This document shows positions 41,903-51,497 of a stretch of 64,000 nucleotides of DNA, in pieces. The notes below the pieces were generated by a model. It made no database searches, had not been told where the DNA came from, and saw only the letters and a program-made list of their open reading frames with translations. Location of the stretch: the NCBI GenBank assembly GCA_027493955.1, contig JAOSJT010000001.1:2715131-2779130 (forward strand). The letters run 5' to 3'. Every line of letters begins with the position of its first letter. The first letter of the stretch is position 1. Made by a program: the position numbers and the translations under genes. The stretch is from Bacteroidia bacterium. Lineage in GTDB: Bacteria > Bacteroidota > Ignavibacteria > SZUA-365.

Positions 41903-42505
41903 TCATCGTTGTTCTGCTTTCGGCGCAGAAGACGGACATGGGATTGTAGTCTCTTTCAGGACGCGCAGACATTCGTAGCACAGCACCCCCGTCGCCACAG
42001 CTACATTGAGGGAGTGTTTGGCGCCAAGCATGGGGATGTCAATGGCCAGATCGCAATAGGGGAGAACCGTGTCGGACACACCAGTGATTTCATTCCCCAC
42101 CACGACGGCCAGCGGGAAGTGCTCCGGAGCAAGATCGAAGCAGGAGACGCTCTGACTGGTTTGTTCAAGCGCGGCGATGGCCAGGCCTTCCTGCCTGAGG
42201 CGTCGGAGTACTTCCGTCACATCGTACACGTACTCCCAGGGCACGCTCTCCGTGGCGCTGAGCGAGGTCTTGGAAATTTCCTTGCGCGGAGGATAGGGGG
42301 TGTACCCGCACAAATACAGTTTTTGCACCAACGCGCCATCACAGCTCCGGAAGATCGAACCGACGTTGTACAGACTGCGGACGTTGTCCACGACAATCAC
42401 GAGTGGATTGCGGGATTTCTGCAGGGCTTCCGCCGGTGTCGGACGGGACAGCTCGTGATGAAGCAGTTTTTTCACGGGGTGTCTCCCGCTTCCTTTTTCT
42501 TCCAC
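41903..42505 (-). CDS. SPOUT (TrmH/SpoU) family RNA methyltransferase
   Basis: A 200-residue SAM-dependent 2'-O-methyltransferase. The three SpoU motifs are seen: motif 1 NVRSLYNVGSIFRSCD, motif 2 LAVVVGNEITGVSD and motif 3 IDIPMLGAKHSLNVAVATG, which form the knotted SAM site. There is no N-terminal RNA-binding domain, so the substrate (tRNA or rRNA) cannot be told. It overlaps the end of the upstream TPMT-like gene. The start could be 42505 or a few codons later. Confidence 0.92.
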   Translation of the reverse strand: MEEKGSGRHPVKKLLHHELSRPTPAEALQKSRNPLVIVVDNVRSLYNVGSIFRSCDGALVQKLYLCGYTPYPPRKEISKTSLSATESVPWEYVYDVTEVLRRLRQEGLAIAALEQTSQSVSCFDLAPEHFPLAVVVGNEITGVSDTVLPYCDLAIDIPMLGAKHSLNVAVATGVLCYECLRVLKETTIPCPSSAPKAEQR

Positions 42506-43128
42506 ATCATGAGCCGCTCACGTCCCATCCGGGGTTTGACGGAAGTGGTCGGCGTGCATTCAAACGTCAGATTGAAGTACGGCGACATGAGCTGCTTCCA
42601 TACGTCTACATCGATGGAAAAGGGAGGACCACCCGGGCGACCATCTATGGGAAACAGGAGCATCAGCGCGTAACCATCCGGACGGAGCAGCGCATGTGTC
42701 GCCCGCACCAGTTCAGCCCGTCTCGAAGGATCGACGGCGCAGACACAGGTGTACTCGACGATGAGATGAAAACTCCCGCGTACGTCTCCGGGCATGTCGA
42801 ACAAGTCCGCATGAAGCAGCGTGAGTCTTTCCGGCGTGGGTGTCAACTCACGCAGGTGCTTCAATGCCTCGCTGCTGAAATCAATGGCGGTGACGTCAAA
42901 ACCGTATCGGGCGAAGAGCAGGGCGTCGTAACCGCGACCGCTGCACGGAAGAGCCGCCCGGGGAGCATGGTCTGTCAGTCGGAAATCCGCTCCTCCGATC
43001 TCGCGCAGATCCAGACCGTTACGTCGGAGGATGTCATCGAACACCGGTGTCGGCGTCCCCATGTCCCATCCATCCCGCTCGCTGCGGTAGGCCTCGTCCC
43101 AGAATTCCGGGAGATTCACTTCAGACAT
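42472..43128 (-). CDS. SAM-dependent methyltransferase, TPMT-like
   Basis: A 218-residue class I methyltransferase from ATG 43128 (MSEVNLPEFWDEAYRS). The opening FWDEAYRSERDGWDMGTPTPVF is typical of thiopurine/thiol methyltransferase-like proteins. Motif I appears as LPCSGRGYDALLFARYGFDV with the acid in TAIDFS, and motif IV as HLIVEYTCVCAVDP. It shares eight bases with the end of the ddl gene and overlaps the SPOUT gene, so the three are one operon. The substrate is unknown (thiol, selenium or tellurite compounds in relatives). Confidence 0.88.
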   Translation of the reverse strand: MSEVNLPEFWDEAYRSERDGWDMGTPTPVFDDILRRNGLDLREIGGADFRLTDHAPRAALPCSGRGYDALLFARYGFDVTAIDFSSEALKHLRELTPTPERLTLLHADLFDMPGDVRGSFHLIVEYTCVCAVDPSRRAELVRATHALLRPDGYALMLLFPIDGRPGGPPFSIDVDVWKQLMSPYFNLTFECTPTTSVKPRMGRERLMMWKKKEAGDTP

Positions 43129-44239
43129 TGGCGTTGTGCCAGTCGGTTTTAGGTGTGTATTCCCTCCGCAGCCGGGAGATGCGCGCGTGCCGCTCGATGG
43201 CCAGATCAATCAGCTGTTCCAGCAATTCCGGATACGGAACACCGCTCGCCTCGAACAATTTGGGGTACATACTGATGGATGTGAAGCCCGGAATGGTGTT
43301 TACTTCGTTGACGATCAGCTCTCCCGTGCTGCGCGAAAGCAGAAAATCCACCCGCGCCATCCCTTCGAGCGACAGCGCGGTGAATGCGCGAACCGCCATG
43401 TCTCTGAGCTGCGCCCCAAAGGCGGTATCCATTTCAGCGGGGATATGGAGTTGCGAGTTGCCGTCCACGTACTTCGCGTCGTAATCGTAGAATTCGTTGC
43501 CGGGGACGATTTCACCCGCGACACTTGCAATCGGCTGTTCGTTGCCGAGTACGGCGACTTCGATCTCGCGCGCATCCTGCACCGCGTGCTCCACGAGGAC
43601 GGTGGTGTCGAATTCCGCGGCGAGGCGCATCCCTGCGACAAGCTCCTGCTCCGTCGTGGCCTTGCTGATGCCCACACTTGAACCGAGGTTCGGCGGTTTG
43701 ACGAACACCGGCAACCCGAGTGCTTCGATAACGCCGGGTGCGATATCCTCGGCACTGTCCAACACCAGCGACGAAGGGAAGGAAAGAAATTCCGCGACCG
43801 GAAGACCGGATTCGCGATGCAGACGCTTTTGCAGCACTTTATCCATCGCAACCGCCGAGCCCGCCACTCCCGCGCCGACATAGGGAATGCCGGCCAGTTC
43901 GAACAGACCCTGCATGCAACCGTCTTCGCCGTAGGTGCCGTGCAGCACCGGGAAAATGGCGTCGATCTGAAGCTGATGCGCACCTGCTTCGTCAAAGAGA
44001 AGCAGACCGCGGCCCGGTTCGGGCGGAAGCGTACAGGGGGTGCAGTCACCGGCGCCACTGCGCAGGAGTTCCAACGCCCCGTCTCCCGTCCACCATCTCC
44101 CCCTCTTGTCGATGCCGACCGGGATGACGTCGAATTTCGCCGGATCAAGAGCGTTCATAACGGATTGAGCGGACACCAGAGAAACTTCGTGTTCTCCGGA
44201 ACGGCCTCCGAACAGGACAGCGATGCGTTTGATAATCAT
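43121..44239 (-). CDS. ddl: D-alanine--D-alanine ligase
   Basis: A 372-residue ATP-grasp enzyme making D-Ala-D-Ala for peptidoglycan. From ATG 44239: VLFGGRSGEHEVSLVSAQSVM, the HGTYGEDG motif in PVLHGTYGEDGCMQGL, VKPPNLGSSVGISKA (grasp loop) and LIVNEVNTIPGFTSISMYPKL (metal and D-Ala site) are all present. Length is normal for DdlA type. The upstream frame to 44398 has no support. First gene of the operon with the TPMT-like and SPOUT methyltransferases. Confidence 0.97.
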   Translation of the reverse strand: MIIKRIAVLFGGRSGEHEVSLVSAQSVMNALDPAKFDVIPVGIDKRGRWWTGDGALELLRSGAGDCTPCTLPPEPGRGLLLFDEAGAHQLQIDAIFPVLHGTYGEDGCMQGLFELAGIPYVGAGVAGSAVAMDKVLQKRLHRESGLPVAEFLSFPSSLVLDSAEDIAPGVIEALGLPVFVKPPNLGSSVGISKATTEQELVAGMRLAAEFDTTVLVEHAVQDAREIEVAVLGNEQPIASVAGEIVPGNEFYDYDAKYVDGNSQLHIPAEMDTAFGAQLRDMAVRAFTALSLEGMARVDFLLSRSTGELIVNEVNTIPGFTSISMYPKLFEASGVPYPELLEQLIDLAIERHARISRLRREYTPKTDWHNANV

Positions 44240-44453
44240 GGGGCCTCGAGAGTTTCTGGACGCAGAGAGAAACATACGCAGGGATGCGGGTACATGCAAT
44301 CCAGCGACGATGTACGCTCGCCTGCCCGCCGAAGCATCACAGGAGCATGGCACAACCGTCGGAACATGAGAGCGCAGGCGGGACGACTTAAGATTCACGA
44401 TTCTCGGTTCTCGACTTCACAACAATTGATTGTTTTTCCACCACGCCCATGCT

Positions 44454-45026
44454 ATGTTGAATCTCATGCGGAACGCCTTGTCTTTTCTTGTTTTCTTCAT
44501 CTGTATTTCGGCTGTCTCCCTGAGTCAGGAGGCCGGGTCAGGACAATCCGATCCGCAACATCCCTCCTCAAACACCGCAAGCACGGGCACCGACACTGTA
44601 TCACCAGACTCTGCCTCTGTACACTCAGGCAAATCTCCTCTTGGCGCGGTGCTTCGCTCGGCTATCCTGCCCGGACTGGGGCAGTTCTACAACGAAGCGT
44701 ACTGGAAGGTGCCGGTGGTTCTCGGTCTCACAGGATTTCTCATCTACGGTGTGGTGACAGAGCACGCGACCTACACGGATTATCGCGACCAGTACGACGC
44801 TTCAATTACCACCGACGTACCATCGGGGAACCTCCGCTTGAAGCTTTTCAGGGAATTCTACCGCGACCGCCGCGACACCTATGCCTGGTGGCTTCTCATC
44901 GCGTATCTGTTCCAGATCGCCGACGCTTTCGTGGATGCCCATCTTTACAGCTTCGACATCGGCGACGTCGATGCACTGCAACTTCTCCCTGCCGCCAACG
45001 GTCTGCGACTGCAACTTCGTTTCTGA
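44454..45026 (+). CDS. DUF5683 family membrane protein
   Basis: About 190 residues. Starts at ATG 44454 or 44466. Signal-like N-terminus (ALSFLVFFICISAVSLSQ), a Ser/Thr/Asp-rich spacer, then the DUF5683 core: KSPLGAVLRSAILPGLGQFYNEAYWKVPVVLGLTGFLIYG, with a second membrane segment TYAWWLLIAYLFQIADAFVDAHLYSFDI. The family is common in Bacteroidota and Chlorobiota and has no known activity. It faces away from ddl across an AT-rich gap of about 215 bases. Confidence 0.85.
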   Translation: MLNLMRNALSFLVFFICISAVSLSQEAGSGQSDPQHPSSNTASTGTDTVSPDSASVHSGKSPLGAVLRSAILPGLGQFYNEAYWKVPVVLGLTGFLIYGVVTEHATYTDYRDQYDASITTDVPSGNLRLKLFREFYRDRRDTYAWWLLIAYLFQIADAFVDAHLYSFDIGDVDALQLLPAANGLRLQLRF

Positions 45027-45059
45027 GCGGTGACTCGCCCTGAACTTCCCCCGCTTGAC

Positions 45060-45125
45060 CTCACGCGTAACGTTTCAGGCTTGATGCTTCACGTTGAACG
45101 TTTCACGTTTAACGTTTAACTCGTA
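45060..45125. repeat. Short degenerate repeats (CACGTTTAACGTTT type)
   Basis: Iterations of CACGTT(G)AACGTTTCACG and TTTAACGTTTAACTCG lie between the DUF5683 gene and the DedA-like gene. They are low-complexity intergenic repeats; no hairpin terminator is clear. Confidence 0.5.
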
Positions 45126-45187
45126 GATTGAGAGATTGGACGCTATGAAAGCTGTCCGTTGACACACATGCAAATGAGCACTCCTCT

Positions 45188-45790
45188 ATGAAAATGATTT
45201 TCGGTTGGATACGATCAATGTATGATTGGGTCGAGGGCTTCTCGACGAAACCGGGCGCACTGTGGGCACTGTTCATCATAGCGTTTATGGAATCGTCCTT
45301 TTTCCCGATTCCACCGGATGTATTACTTATCGCGCTCGCGGTGGCCATGCCTGCCCGCTCGATGAAGTTTGCGGCGATTTGCACCGTCGGCTCGGTACTG
45401 GGAGGCATGTTCGGATATTTCATCGGCTATGAGCTGATGGATCTCATCGGAAGGCCGATCATCGACTTTTATAATGCCGGTGCGTACTGGCTAAAGGTGG
45501 AGGAAGCGTATCGCGGGCCGGTCGGCGTGTGGTTCCTGGTCGCAGCCGCGTTTACTCCCATTCCCTACAAAGTGGCCACTATCGCCGCGGGCGCGACACT
45601 CATGCCGTTTCTGCCCTTCGTTATCGCATCGGCGTTGGGGCGTGCCGCACGATTCTTCCTCGTCGCCGGACTGATCTGGAAATTCGGGCCGAGCATCAAG
45701 ACTTTTATCGAAAAATACTTCGACAAACTCTCCATCGCCTTTGTGATTCTGCTCGTGCTCGGCTTTGTCGCTGTCAAGTACGTGTTCTGA
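45188..45790 (+). CDS. DedA/YqaA-like membrane protein (SNARE-associated family)
   Basis: A 200-residue polytopic membrane protein. The opening helix pair with FMESSFFPIPPDVLLIALAVA and the later FTPIPYKVATIAAGATLMPFLPFVIASALGRAARFF form the duplicated re-entrant motif of the DedA/VTT superfamily (lipid scramblase/transport). Positively charged Arg in SALGRAARF is conserved. Four to five membrane segments. An intact single gene with its own promoter side upstream. Confidence 0.88.
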   Translation: MKMIFGWIRSMYDWVEGFSTKPGALWALFIIAFMESSFFPIPPDVLLIALAVAMPARSMKFAAICTVGSVLGGMFGYFIGYELMDLIGRPIIDFYNAGAYWLKVEEAYRGPVGVWFLVAAAFTPIPYKVATIAAGATLMPFLPFVIASALGRAARFFLVAGLIWKFGPSIKTFIEKYFDKLSIAFVILLVLGFVAVKYVF

Positions 45791-46150
45791 GCGGAGAGCG
45801 AAGAGCAGAGAGCATCGTCGTGCAAGTCGGACGTCGGTGTGGGAGGAGCAGAGAGACAGAATGCTCCGACCATCCTCAATTCTTTCCGTAACAGTACAAA
45901 GAGGGTTTAGTCCTTTAAGTTCTGGCTGTGAATGAGAAGTGCCGATGTAGTGCGAAAAGTGGGCAGCGGACATGACTCCGCTTCCTGCACTAACGCTCGA
46001 CTTGCATGGCCGTGCTCTACGCTCTCCGCTCTCTGCTCTCCGCTCTCTGCTCTCCGCGCTCTGCTCTCCGCGCTCCGCTATCCGCGCTGAAACACACAGG
46101 GCCGCCCGATTGGACGGCCCTGCGCGTTAGAACGAAGAAAATCGGAAGGC
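45791..46150. other. Intergenic region with CTCTCYGCTCT repeats and a hairpin
   Basis: No gene is seen in these 360 bases. 46014-46088 is a run of CTCTCCGCTCTCTGCT-type repeats. CAGGGCCG (46097-46104) and its inverse CGGCCCTG (46115-46122) form a GC-rich hairpin just after the stop of the T9SS protein gene, probably its terminator although the T run is poor. A weaker purine-rich copy of the repeat occurs near 45793-45815. Confidence 0.6.
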
Positions 46151-49100
46151 TTACTTCGAAAGCACCATCTGGTGGCTCTGGACAAAGTCTCCGGCCATCA
46201 TTCTGTACACATACGTGCCGCTCGGCAGCCCGCTCGCGTCGAAGTCCACGGCGTAGCGTCCGGCGGGAAGTATGTCGTTGATCAGCTCGCCGACTTCCAT
46301 GCCGAGTCCGTTATACACGACGATGCGTACGGGACGCTCTTCGGCAACGGTGAAGCTGACGGTTGTGGACGGGTTGAAGGGATTCGGGTAGTTCTGCTCG
46401 AGACCGAAAACGGTCGGCAACGCGTCGCCCGGCTTGCCCATCATGTACGACTGCGCAAGCGCAATATTGCCCGTGCTGTTCGTCGGATTCAGATCGAACA
46501 CCGTCACCAGGTTGTTACCCGGATCGGACGCCGAACTGGTACCCATGATCGGGTCTTCCCATTGACCCAGGGCCACCGCCTGACGCACGCCGTGCAATTG
46601 GTTGCGGTCGGCAATCATCACAGCTTCCTGATCCGCATACGGGAAGGTGATGTTCGCCGTCCACCAGCCGCCGCCCGTCGTCGTGATCTGCCAGTAGCGC
46701 TTCACGTACAGCATGCGCGCAAGGTTCTGTGGCAACTGATACGGATACACGCGAATGGTCATACCCGCGATCGAACCACCCGTCACCTCCACCGTGGCGA
46801 TCGGATTGCCGGTGCCGGTGGCGGTGAAGTTGTAGGTGTTGCCGGAGGACAGCGACGAAAGCGTCGCTTCCTCGTACTGTGTGCCGCCCTTCGTGCCGGA
46901 GTTCACCACGCGAAGTTCCACGTCGATGTTCAGCGGTTCGTTGGTCGCGACCAAACCGTTATTTGGCGGCGGGAAGTCGTCGTTGAACAGAAAACCGTAG
47001 AAGGTGATCTGTCCCACGTGCAGACCCGGAGCCAGGCCGTTCGGGTTGATGGTCAGCGTGAAGTCCTGGAACTGCCGCGGACGCGGCGGAGTGAAGTTGT
47101 ACCCCTGCATCGTCGGTTCCGGCGTCGCCTTCGTCAGCGTGATCCACGGGGTGTTCGTCTCCACATCCCAGAGGAAGTCGCCATTGGCACCGTAGATGTT
47201 GGTGGACGATGCCACCTCGTACGTCCTATTGATCAGGCCGGGTACCTTATAGGTTGCCGTGAACTGCAGCTTCTTCCCCGGATCATTGATGAACGTGTTC
47301 ACCGGATCGCCGGGGATGCCAAAAGCGATTTTCGGCGGAGGAGAGGGATTGTCATCCAGTACGATGTCATCAATTACCACCGCGCCCGCGCCGGCGTTGC
47401 TTGTGACGTGGAAGCCGATGAAGTACACACCTGGCTGATTCGGGGTATTGAAGTACGGATCCAGACCGCCCGCGATTTGCTTGGCGGTCATGAAGCCGGT
47501 GTTGGTGAAATTCGCAAAGGTCGCGAAGGTGGTCATCGACCCGGGATCCGGGCTCATACCGTAGGCGACTTCCACGCGCTGCGGGGCGCCGCTGACGGAT
47601 TTCATGTTGAAAGCTATTCTATAGCTCGATCCGGCCTGGAGATCAGCTCCAGGCGTAAAGAACCAATCGTCGGCGACCTGCGTGTCACCGGGATATGACA
47701 CAGCGTTGCTGCCCGCACTACCGACACCGTTGGCAACCGACCATACGGTGGGACCAGCACTGTTGTACACCGTCCAATCGTAATCCAGGAATCCGGGATC
47801 ATCACTGAAATTAGGTGCAAGCATGCTGTCGAAGTTCTCGCGGCCATGAATTTTCGTATTATCGATGCGACGCGTGTCGCTGCCGGTATTGTCCGTCACG
47901 TCACCATCTGCGGCCCAGAACACCTTGACGTAGACTGTCTGTCCGGCGCTGGGCACGAGTCCCGTCACCTTCTGATTGAAGCTCACCACAGCCTTGCGGT
48001 TGTTCCAGGTCGGATTGAAGGTCTGCTGCACACCGTCGAACTCGCTTGTCGGCATGCTGCCCATCTTGTATGTGATGCTGATGCCATTCGGCGCAGCTTC
48101 GCGCCCAACACTTTCGAGCACGACATCCACGGTATGTGCCGCGCCACCTTCAATACGGGCCCAGTTCATATCGGCATAGTTCAAACGCACGTCGTCCACT
48201 GCGACATCATACTGGGGAGGTGGCTGTGGATATTCATCAGCGCCGATACATGGACTCGGCCCGCGTTGATCACCATCGAAGTCGTCCGTGTACCCGCTCA
48301 CCGCGACACCCGCCTGATATCCCACGTCCGAGCTGCTGTGGAGATCCGTTGCGCTGGCGAAATACGGATCGCCGTACACTGTATTCTGGTTGAATCCGGT
48401 CGACACCGCTTGCATGGCCGCAAGACTGGTGTAACTCGTCCCCTCCCAGTAGTATGATGTCGTTCCGGTGCCGATGCGGTAGAATGCGTTGTTGTCGAAC
48501 AGACTGTACGACACCGCCGATCCCGAAGTCATGTGATACTGCGCGTAAAATGTACCACTGCCCTCGAGCACTACCCAGTTATTGGCGTATTTATTGTCGT
48601 ACGCTGTGGCCTCTCCGTAAACGTACAGACCGTATGTGGTACCGGTGGTCTTACAAAATACAGAGTTGTACACACAATCTGTGTAACGCGGATAGCTCAC
48701 ATACAGCCCGTAATTCGTGGAGGTACCGTTCGTCGCGCCCATGTTGTTATAGACACGCGCACGGTTGTTTGTCGAGGCATAGTAATAGTTCGGGCGGTAT
48801 ACGTACAAAGGACTGTACGCCGCGAAACCGTAGTTGTAGCTGATCTCCGGGCCGTTGTTCGGATAGTAGATGTAATAGGCGTATCCGGAACTGGTTGTAA
48901 ACGTGCCGGTGGTTCTCTGTATGGAACGGTTGCGCTTCACCGTGATCGAACCACTGTAGTACATGTACATGCCATAGTAGTACCAGTCCGTAATGGTGTT
49001 ATTGATGAACTGGTTGCCCGAGGAAACGAGGTAATCCGACGAACTCGAACCGTTCCAGCGAATGCCGTAATACCCGCCGATGATGTTGTTGTCTTCGAGC

Positions 49101-50668
49101 AAATTATTGCTGCCGTGGGCGCCATACGTACTGTATGACGTTGTCGTACTGGCCAGTACCGCGATATGATTCGTGCTCGAACCGCCATTGTACACTTCGA
49201 TGTTGCAGTTGGTGATTTCGTTGTTATCGGCGGAATTCGTGAACAGAACCCCGTACCCGTATGTGGTACCTGTAGCACGGATGGTCAGATTTCTGATTCG
49301 CAGGTAATCTGCGCCATCGAGAAGCACAACGCGGTCATACGAATTGGGTGTGCTGTACTGAAGAATTCTGGTAGACGCGTTGCCTGCACCGCCGTCAAAC
49401 GTGATGGTGTTCGTTGAGCTCGCACCGGGGATGGCCGGAATGGACACCTGCTCCGTGTAGGTGGAAGCCGCGACATTGAACGTGACCGGCCCGCTGATAC
49501 CCGCCGCAAGCATCGCTGCGACGGCATTGTTGAAGGTGGTGAAATTTCTGTTTCCGCTGCCGGTGGGATTTATGGTGTAAATACCGTTCAGCATTTCGAT
49601 GATGCTTCGCGAACCCGCGGGGTTGGTCACCGTGGGAACGCGCGGGATACCGCCCACCGTGAGCCCCGTGCATTGCGCATCCACAACATGCGAAACTGTC
49701 GCGTTGACGGCGATGTCATAGGCGAGCCAGAAATAATTCGTCCCCGGCCCCAGCACCTGTGTGCCGTTGACGGTGAACGACCCGCTGGGATTAGTGACGG
49801 TTGTTCCAAACTGACTGGTCGCAGCAAAACTCGGATTCGAGCCGGTGTAAAATACTCTTGCAGCCGTCATGTTGGCCGTGCTCGTCGATCCGGTCGTGTT
49901 GAAGGTGAACGACGTTGCGGAGATCGGGCTTGTGCTGCCGGTCACCACTATCGGGACGCCGATGATCTCAGCGTTGTTCGTACCGGTACCCACAGGGGTC
50001 GTATTGTTCTGCGTGGTGGTAGAGGACGCGTAGTCCATCGGACCCGGAGAGATAAGATCAAAACCGAAGTTGTAGCGTTCAGAACCATTTCCCGTCGGTG
50101 TACTCGCCGAACAACCGCCGGTCGCCCAGATACGGCGCGGTGCGGGAGCGGTGGAGACGTTCCGCAGCGAAATGCCTGTGCTGTAGCCCTCCTGGCAGAC
50201 GATGACAATGAGGTGTTGTGTCGGATCGTATGCGAACGGCGTGTTCAGCGTGATGCCGATCCACTGATCCGCCGAGCCGGCCGGGAAGATCGTCGTCGTT
50301 GCGGTGTAGCAGAGTGTGACAGGAGTGTAATAGCCTGTTGTCGCAGTCGGCCAGGTCGCCGATTGCGCCAATGATATGGTGAGGTTGGTGAAGGTGGACT
50401 GGCTCGTGGTTGTCGCACTTCGCTGAAGGTATACACGGGTGATGAGTCCGTTGTATGCCCCGGAGAACTCGCCCGCCTGATACTGTAGCTGGATCTTATT
50501 GGTGGAGGAATTCAGCGGGAATGAGTTAGAGCCCGATGAGTTCGCAGGAGTGGAATACTGTGGTGTCGTCTGTGCGCTCAGTGTTGAGGTCACAAGAACC
50601 AGCAACAAAAGCGTCGTTGCTGTCCACAACCGATTCCGGGGTTCAAGCCTCGTGGAAGAGAATTTCAT
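46151..50668 (-). CDS. Very large secreted beta-helix protein with T9SS sorting domain
   Basis: A 1505-residue secreted or surface protein. The N-terminal signal peptide (WTATTLLLLVLVTSTLSAQ) follows a 13-residue n-region. Residues about 30-360 are beta-rich, with Fn3/Ig-like and GEVT-type repeats. About 365-800 is a parallel beta-helix (NNNLLEDNNIIGGYYGIRW, ITNCNIEVYNGGSS), a fold for polysaccharide binding. About 830-1150 has a choice-of-anchor (MAM-like) domain (NAVSYPGDTQVADDWFFTP, GAVVIDDIVLDD). The C-terminal 90 residues are the type IX secretion signal (LEQNYPNPFNPSTTVSFTV...GTYVYRM). GAGGTGATG precedes the ATG. Confidence 0.9.
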   Translation of the reverse strand: MKFSSTRLEPRNRLWTATTLLLLVLVTSTLSAQTTPQYSTPANSSGSNSFPLNSSTNKIQLQYQAGEFSGAYNGLITRVYLQRSATTTSQSTFTNLTISLAQSATWPTATTGYYTPVTLCYTATTTIFPAGSADQWIGITLNTPFAYDPTQHLIVIVCQEGYSTGISLRNVSTAPAPRRIWATGGCSASTPTGNGSERYNFGFDLISPGPMDYASSTTTQNNTTPVGTGTNNAEIIGVPIVVTGSTSPISATSFTFNTTGSTSTANMTAARVFYTGSNPSFAATSQFGTTVTNPSGSFTVNGTQVLGPGTNYFWLAYDIAVNATVSHVVDAQCTGLTVGGIPRVPTVTNPAGSRSIIEMLNGIYTINPTGSGNRNFTTFNNAVAAMLAAGISGPVTFNVAASTYTEQVSIPAIPGASSTNTITFDGGAGNASTRILQYSTPNSYDRVVLLDGADYLRIRNLTIRATGTTYGYGVLFTNSADNNEITNCNIEVYNGGSSTNHIAVLASTTTSYSTYGAHGSNNLLEDNNIIGGYYGIRWNGSSSSDYLVSSGNQFINNTITDWYYYGMYMYYSGSITVKRNRSIQRTTGTFTTSSGYAYYIYYPNNGPEISYNYGFAAYSPLYVYRPNYYYASTNNRARVYNNMGATNGTSTNYGLYVSYPRYTDCVYNSVFCKTTGTTYGLYVYGEATAYDNKYANNWVVLEGSGTFYAQYHMTSGSAVSYSLFDNNAFYRIGTGTTSYYWEGTSYTSLAAMQAVSTGFNQNTVYGDPYFASATDLHSSSDVGYQAGVAVSGYTDDFDGDQRGPSPCIGADEYPQPPPQYDVAVDDVRLNYADMNWARIEGGAAHTVDVVLESVGREAAPNGISITYKMGSMPTSEFDGVQQTFNPTWNNRKAVVSFNQKVTGLVPSAGQTVYVKVFWAADGDVTDNTGSDTRRIDNTKIHGRENFDSMLAPNFSDDPGFLDYDWTVYNSAGPTVWSVANGVGSAGSNAVSYPGDTQVADDWFFTPGADLQAGSSYRIAFNMKSVSGAPQRVEVAYGMSPDPGSMTTFATFANFTNTGFMTAKQIAGGLDPYFNTPNQPGVYFIGFHVTSNAGAGAVVIDDIVLDDNPSPPPKIAFGIPGDPVNTFINDPGKKLQFTATYKVPGLINRTYEVASSTNIYGANGDFLWDVETNTPWITLTKATPEPTMQGYNFTPPRPRQFQDFTLTINPNGLAPGLHVGQITFYGFLFNDDFPPPNNGLVATNEPLNIDVELRVVNSGTKGGTQYEEATLSSLSSGNTYNFTATGTGNPIATVEVTGGSIAGMTIRVYPYQLPQNLARMLYVKRYWQITTTGGGWWTANITFPYADQEAVMIADRNQLHGVRQAVALGQWEDPIMGTSSASDPGNNLVTVFDLNPTNSTGNIALAQSYMMGKPGDALPTVFGLEQNYPNPFNPSTTVSFTVAEERPVRIVVYNGLGMEVGELINDILPAGRYAVDFDASGLPSGTYVYRMMAGDFVQSHQMVLSK

Positions 50669-51497
50669 GCATCACCTCGAGAATGTGAGGATAATATGTA
50701 AGTGGGAAATGACCTTTCGGATAACACCTTTCGATGGATGGGACAGGAACTGCCGCGCGGATTGGTCTCCGATGCGCCTAGCAGCCGTACGTCAACATGA
50801 CTGCGGTAACCTTTTGGACGTACCGCTGTCAATCTGTAATCCGGCGCGAGGTCGCTTGTTACCCGATTGCATACGGGCCTCCAGAAGCCGCAACGTGACC
50901 GGATACAGGGTGCACTACACGAATCCCGCTGCTGCTCGTGACGCTACGGCGGGATCTCGTTATTCTATGTTTGCTTCCGCTGCACTGTGACCGTAAACAT
51001 GTCGGTATGCCATGTACCGACTGATCTCATCACGTCGGATGAGCGCGTCAACGAATCACTGGAGAGATAGCTCGAATAGAGAATAATTCAAGGGGCAATA
51101 TAACGGTGCAGCGCCATCAAACGCAAACATGCGTATGAACGTGCGGACGTAATCCTCACACGTGAAGAGGTGGCACTATGATGCGTGACTACCGTCTTTT
51201 ATTGTGATGAAGAGACAGGATGCTGCGGGGACAGCTCAATCGGATATCCCCCTGCAAAACTTCCATGGAATGAGCGATCTGCGGCAAGGCCATACACGGG
51301 ACAAATTCTTCGCAGCTTGGGCGCTCCCACGCAAAGAGATGCTATTGTCATAACAACGGCAATGCGCGAAATTTTTTCTGACGGAGGATTCTAACGCCGG
51401 GGAGAAAAACGACTCCGCGCCGTTTCCCTTCAGAAGATATCCCGGTAGGACCAGTCCTGGTCAGAACACCGATATGCGCCGGATCGCAGTATGAGAT
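50669..51497. other. Long intergenic region without convincing genes
   Basis: About 830 bases between the divergent T9SS gene start (50668) and the prfC stop (51498). Short frames (for example plus strand 51185-51394, Cys-rich, 69 codons) lack a good ribosome site and look accidental. I see no tRNA, hairpin terminator with T run or repeat. It may hold the promoter of the T9SS gene and the prfC 3' region. Confidence 0.5.

Noticed and set aside
46172-47698. 508-codon plus-strand frame
   Set aside because: Antisense of the T9SS cargo gene, which has a signal peptide and sorting domain.
51185-51394. 69-codon plus-strand frame in the long intergenic gap
   Set aside because: No ribosome site, no neighbour coupling, no family; kept as unassigned intergenic DNA.
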